Of a stretch of DNA of 43,536 nt, positions 41,659 through 43,536 are shown piece after piece; the stretch's first letter is position 1; each line of letters opens with the position of its first letter. A program made the position numbers and the translations under genes. The DNA comes from Chromobacterium haemolyticum DSM 19808 (GTDB lineage Bacteria; Pseudomonadota; Gammaproteobacteria; Burkholderiales; Chromobacteriaceae). The stretch is taken from the NCBI RefSeq assembly GCF_000711885.1, contig NZ_KL543996.1:1-43536 (forward strand). The letters run 5' to 3'. The notes under the pieces are model-generated. The model had not been told where the DNA came from, did no database searches, and was given only the letters and a program-made list of their open reading frames with translations.

Positions 41659-41690
41659 CGTCGGCATTTCCCGTTCTGGACGATGACATG

Positions 41691-42407
41691 ATGCGACCTT
41701 CCCAACGCTCCGCCGATGCTTTGCGCACGGTGCGGATCAGCCGCCATTACCTCAAGCATGCCGAAGGCTCGGTGTTGATTGAGTTTGGCGATACCAAGGT
41801 GATTTGCACCGCCAGCGTGGACGACGGCGTGCCGGGCTTCCTGAAGGGCAAGGGCCGCGGCTGGGTAACGGCCGAGTACGGCATGCTGCCGCGTTCCACG
41901 GGCTCCCGCATGCGGCGAGAGTCTTCCGCCGGCAAGCAGTCCGGCCGCACTCAGGAGATCCAGCGCCTGATCGGCCGTTCGCTGCGCGCGGTGGTGGATC
42001 TGGAGAAGCTGGGCGAGCGCCAGATCCAGATTGATTGCGATGTGATCCAGGCCGACGGCGGCACCCGCACCGCCAGCATTACCGGCGCTTATGTGGCTTT
42101 GGCCGATGCGATCGGCCTGCTGCTGCGCGAGGGCAAGTTGAGCGAGAATCCGCTGCGCGACCAGGTGGCCGCGATTTCGGTCGGCTTGTATCAGGGCGTG
42201 CCGGTCTTGGATCTGGATTACGCGGAAGACTCCAACTGCGACACCGATATGAATGTGGTGATGACTGGCGACGGCCGTTTTGTTGAAGTGCAGGGCACGG
42301 CTGAAGGCGAGCCGTTTGGCGATCAAGAGCTGCAGGCGATGTTGGGCCTGGCCCGTTCCGGTATCCGCGAGCTGGTGGCGCTGCAGCGCCAGGCGCTGGC
42401 GGAGTGA
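41691..42407 (+). CDS. rph: Ribonuclease PH
   Basis: A 3'-to-5' phosphorolytic exoribonuclease that trims tRNA precursors. The 238-residue protein starts [20 protein letters not shown], the standard RNase PH start, and contains [81 protein letters not shown] and [24 protein letters not shown], with the phosphate and catalytic residues intact. An ATG three bases earlier is the alternative start; the chosen one fits homologues. A strong terminator follows within 20 bases. Confidence 0.97.
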   Translation: MRPSQRSADALRTVRISRHYLKHAEGSVLIEFGDTKVICTASVDDGVPGFLKGKGRGWVTAEYGMLPRSTGSRMRRESSAGKQSGRTQEIQRLIGRSLRAVVDLEKLGERQIQIDCDVIQADGGTRTASITGAYVALADAIGLLLREGKLSENPLRDQVAAISVGLYQGVPVLDLDYAEDSNCDTDMNVVMTGDGRFVEVQGTAEGEPFGDQELQAMLGLARSGIRELVALQRQALAE

Positions 42408-42424
42408 GTCGAGCCCAGTTCAAT

Positions 42425-42452
42425 AAAAAAGCCCCGGAAACGGGGCTTTTTT
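42425..42452. terminator. Bidirectional terminator between rph and the protease gene
   Basis: AAAAAAGCCCCG pairs with CGGGGCTTTTTT around GAAA, giving a perfect stem with T runs on both strands. Its end overlaps the stop codon of the convergent protease gene. Confidence 0.95.
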
Positions 42453-43258
42453 CATGGCTTGGCGCTCTTGCGAATGAACTGCTGCAGCGCATCGTAGAAC
42501 ATCGGCGCGCTGACGCTCATATTGTCTTCTTGTTTGCGTCGCGCGGCGACGGGGGCGGAGCTTTGCACCGCGACGATCACGGGCTGTCCCGGCCCCATCA
42601 CGAACACAGGCGAGCCGCTATTGCCCTCCAGGGTGTCGCAGCGGTGCGTCAGCCGGCCGTCGGGGCGCAGTTTGGTGGCTTTGCAGGCGTTATGCACCAG
42701 CAGGTGCTTTTGATCGTCGATGGGGTAGCCGCCTTGGGTCAGCGTCCAACTTTGCTGATTCAGCAGTTCGCGCAACTGTTTGGCGTTGCCGCTGAAGACC
42801 GGCAATACGCCCTGGGTATCGCCCAGCGGGGTGGCCAGGCGCACGAAGGCGAAGTCGCGCGGCGCGATGCGCGGGGGGATGTAGAGCCCGTCCGCCCGGC
42901 GGTCCAGGCCTTTGAGGAAGCTCTTGTCCACCTGAACTTCCAGGATTTTGCTGCGGGCGGTGTATTCGTCGCCCCACAGGCCGACGGTGAAGCTGACGGC
43001 TGGGTCGAACCGGCCTTTCTCGTCAACAAAGCAATGCCCTGCGGTCAGCACCACGTCGCGGGCCACCAGCGCGCCGGTGCAAATGGTGCGTGAACGAGTT
43101 TGCAATTGCCCTACTGCAAGCCAGGGTTGATGGTCGGGGCGGGTGCGAACGCGGTCGTCCTGGCCGAAGAACAGGATTTTGTGTTCCGCGGAGATCTTGG
43201 GGGCGGCGGAAGCCAGCGGAGCCAGCAGCAGGCTGAGGACAAGCAGGGGGAGTTTCAT
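42452..43258 (-). CDS. Secreted trypsin-like serine protease (S1 family)
   Basis: A 268-residue chymotrypsin-fold protein. Residues 1-18 form a signal peptide (MKLPLLVLSLLLAPLASA). The catalytic triad is in VVLTAGHC (His 75), RDFAFVRL (Asp 135) and EGNSGSPVFV (Ser 214), all in usual order and spacing. A Cys at 60 and 76 probably make the bond that flanks the His. The family includes secreted and periplasmic V8/trypsin-like enzymes. Start: ATG at 43258 begins the signal peptide; earlier in-frame codons would add a hydrophilic N-terminus that spoils it. The upstream stretch is the terminator of the gene to its right, so its own promoter should lie in about 43260-43340, but I did not find one. 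Confidence 0.88.
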   Translation of the reverse strand: MKLPLLVLSLLLAPLASAAPKISAEHKILFFGQDDRVRTRPDHQPWLAVGQLQTRSRTICTGALVARDVVLTAGHCFVDEKGRFDPAVSFTVGLWGDEYTARSKILEVQVDKSFLKGLDRRADGLYIPPRIAPRDFAFVRLATPLGDTQGVLPVFSGNAKQLRELLNQQSWTLTQGGYPIDDQKHLLVHNACKATKLRPDGRLTHRCDTLEGNSGSPVFVMGPGQPVIVAVQSSAPVAARRKQEDNMSVSAPMFYDALQQFIRKSAKP

Positions 43259-43278
43259 CGAGTGTGGCCTTGCAAATG

Positions 43279-43304
43279 AAAACGGGGCGCCGAAGCGCCC
43301 CGAA
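43279..43304 (-). terminator. Terminator of the histone-H1-like gene
   Basis: CGGGGCGC (43283-43290) pairs with GCGCCCCG around CGAA (43291-43294). On the minus strand the stem runs into TTTTC, so it ends transcripts of the Lys/Ala-rich gene before the protease start. A second inverted repeat with ATTGCCGG/CCGGCAAT lies at about 43314-43333. Confidence 0.8.
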
Positions 43305-43347
43305 TTATGTGCGATTGCCGGAGGTGCCGGCAATGCTTGCCGCCTGA

Positions 43348-43536
43348 TTACTTGGCAGCGGAAGCAGCTTTTTTGGAAGCTTTCTTCTCGGCTTTCTTGG
43401 CCGGAGCGGAAGCTTCTTTCTTAGCGGCTTGGGCTTTCTGAGCGGCTTTTTTGGAATCTTTCTTCTCGGCTTTCTTGGCCGGGGCGGAAGCTTCTTTCTT
43501 AGCAGCTTGGGCTTTCTGAGCAGCGGAAGCTTCTTT
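43348..43536 (-). CDS. Lysine/alanine-rich histone-H1-like repeat protein, C-terminal part (cut by window edge)
   Basis: The last 62 codons of a basic, low-complexity protein. Two near-identical 26-residue repeats are visible, each AQKAQAAKKEASAPAKKAEKK followed by (D/A)SKKA; the tail is ASAAK and the stop TAA is at 43350-43348. This composition matches the C-terminal tail of eukaryotic histone H1 and of bacterial AlgP/H1-like proteins, which bind DNA non-specifically. The N-terminal part is beyond the window, so neither the full length nor any folded domain can be seen. The 78-base DNA repeat makes copy number likely to vary between strains. Confidence 0.8.
   Translation of the reverse strand, partial: KEASAAQKAQAAKKEASAPAKKAEKKDSKKAAQKAQAAKKEASAPAKKAEKKASKKAASAAK

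Noticed and set aside
42404-43093. 229-residue plus-strand frame opposite the protease
   Set aside because: It begins inside the rph end, crosses a strong terminator and lacks motifs; the protease has an intact catalytic triad.

Overview
The window looks like the chromosome of a GC-rich betaproteobacterium. The gene content fits the Neisseriales, most plausibly Chromobacterium or a close relative: a type I-F CRISPR locus, a catecholate-type iron uptake operon, short flagellins followed by flaG-fliD-fliS-fliT, and a yicC/rph neighbourhood. The taxon is an inference, since no rRNA or tRNA gene is present.

Layout. (1) 1-5122: the first 98 bases encode, on the minus strand, the start of an IS5-type transposase. 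The end of that element abuts a truncated CRISPR repeat. A seven-repeat type I-F array follows, transcribed leftward, then cas1 and the fused cas2-3 reading rightward. The Csy/Cascade genes that normally follow cas2-3 are missing. (2) 5145-11105: a dispersed palindromic element, then a leftward operon of TonB receptor, DUF2218 protein, periplasmic binding protein, permease and ATPase. It has a Fur-box-like site over its promoter. (3) 11264-14736: a small Cys-rich secreted protein and a DUF411 protein (metal handling), a ferric-reductase-like flavoprotein, a remnant of an efflux outer-membrane channel beside an operator-like repeat, and a methylthioinosine phosphorylase. (4) 14897-30616: thirteen rightward genes, mostly joined by ATGA overlaps and visibly more AT-rich than their surroundings. 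They make a CMP-activated pseudaminic-type nonulosonic acid (PseB, PseC, two NeuB-family synthases, PseF, PseG). They also encode a hexapeptide acyltransferase, a WbqC protein, two methyltransferases plus a third fused to a transferase domain, a PIG-L deacetylase and a 1282-residue multi-module glycosyltransferase.

(5) 30774-37313: two flagellin genes, each with a sigma-28-type promoter, then flaG, fliD, fliS, fliT, a DUF2802 membrane protein, a FliK-type protein and a stand-alone FlhB C-terminal domain. Because the sugar and glycosyltransferase genes end directly before the flagellins, the most economical reading is that island 4 builds and attaches a decorated nonulosonic-acid glycan to flagellin. 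(6) 37396-43536: a beta-hydroxyacid dehydrogenase, a second copy of the dispersed palindrome, HU, YicC, a soluble Ser/Thr kinase with a PP2C phosphatase, RNase PH, a secreted trypsin-like protease, and the C-terminal end of a Lys/Ala-rich histone-H1-like repeat protein.

The items most worth following are the orphan cas1/cas2-3 locus broken at one end by an IS, the nonulosonic-acid island with two unlike synthases and no PseH, the giant duplicated-module glycosyltransferase beside the flagellins, and the two copies of the palindromic element, one of which supplies a stop codon.
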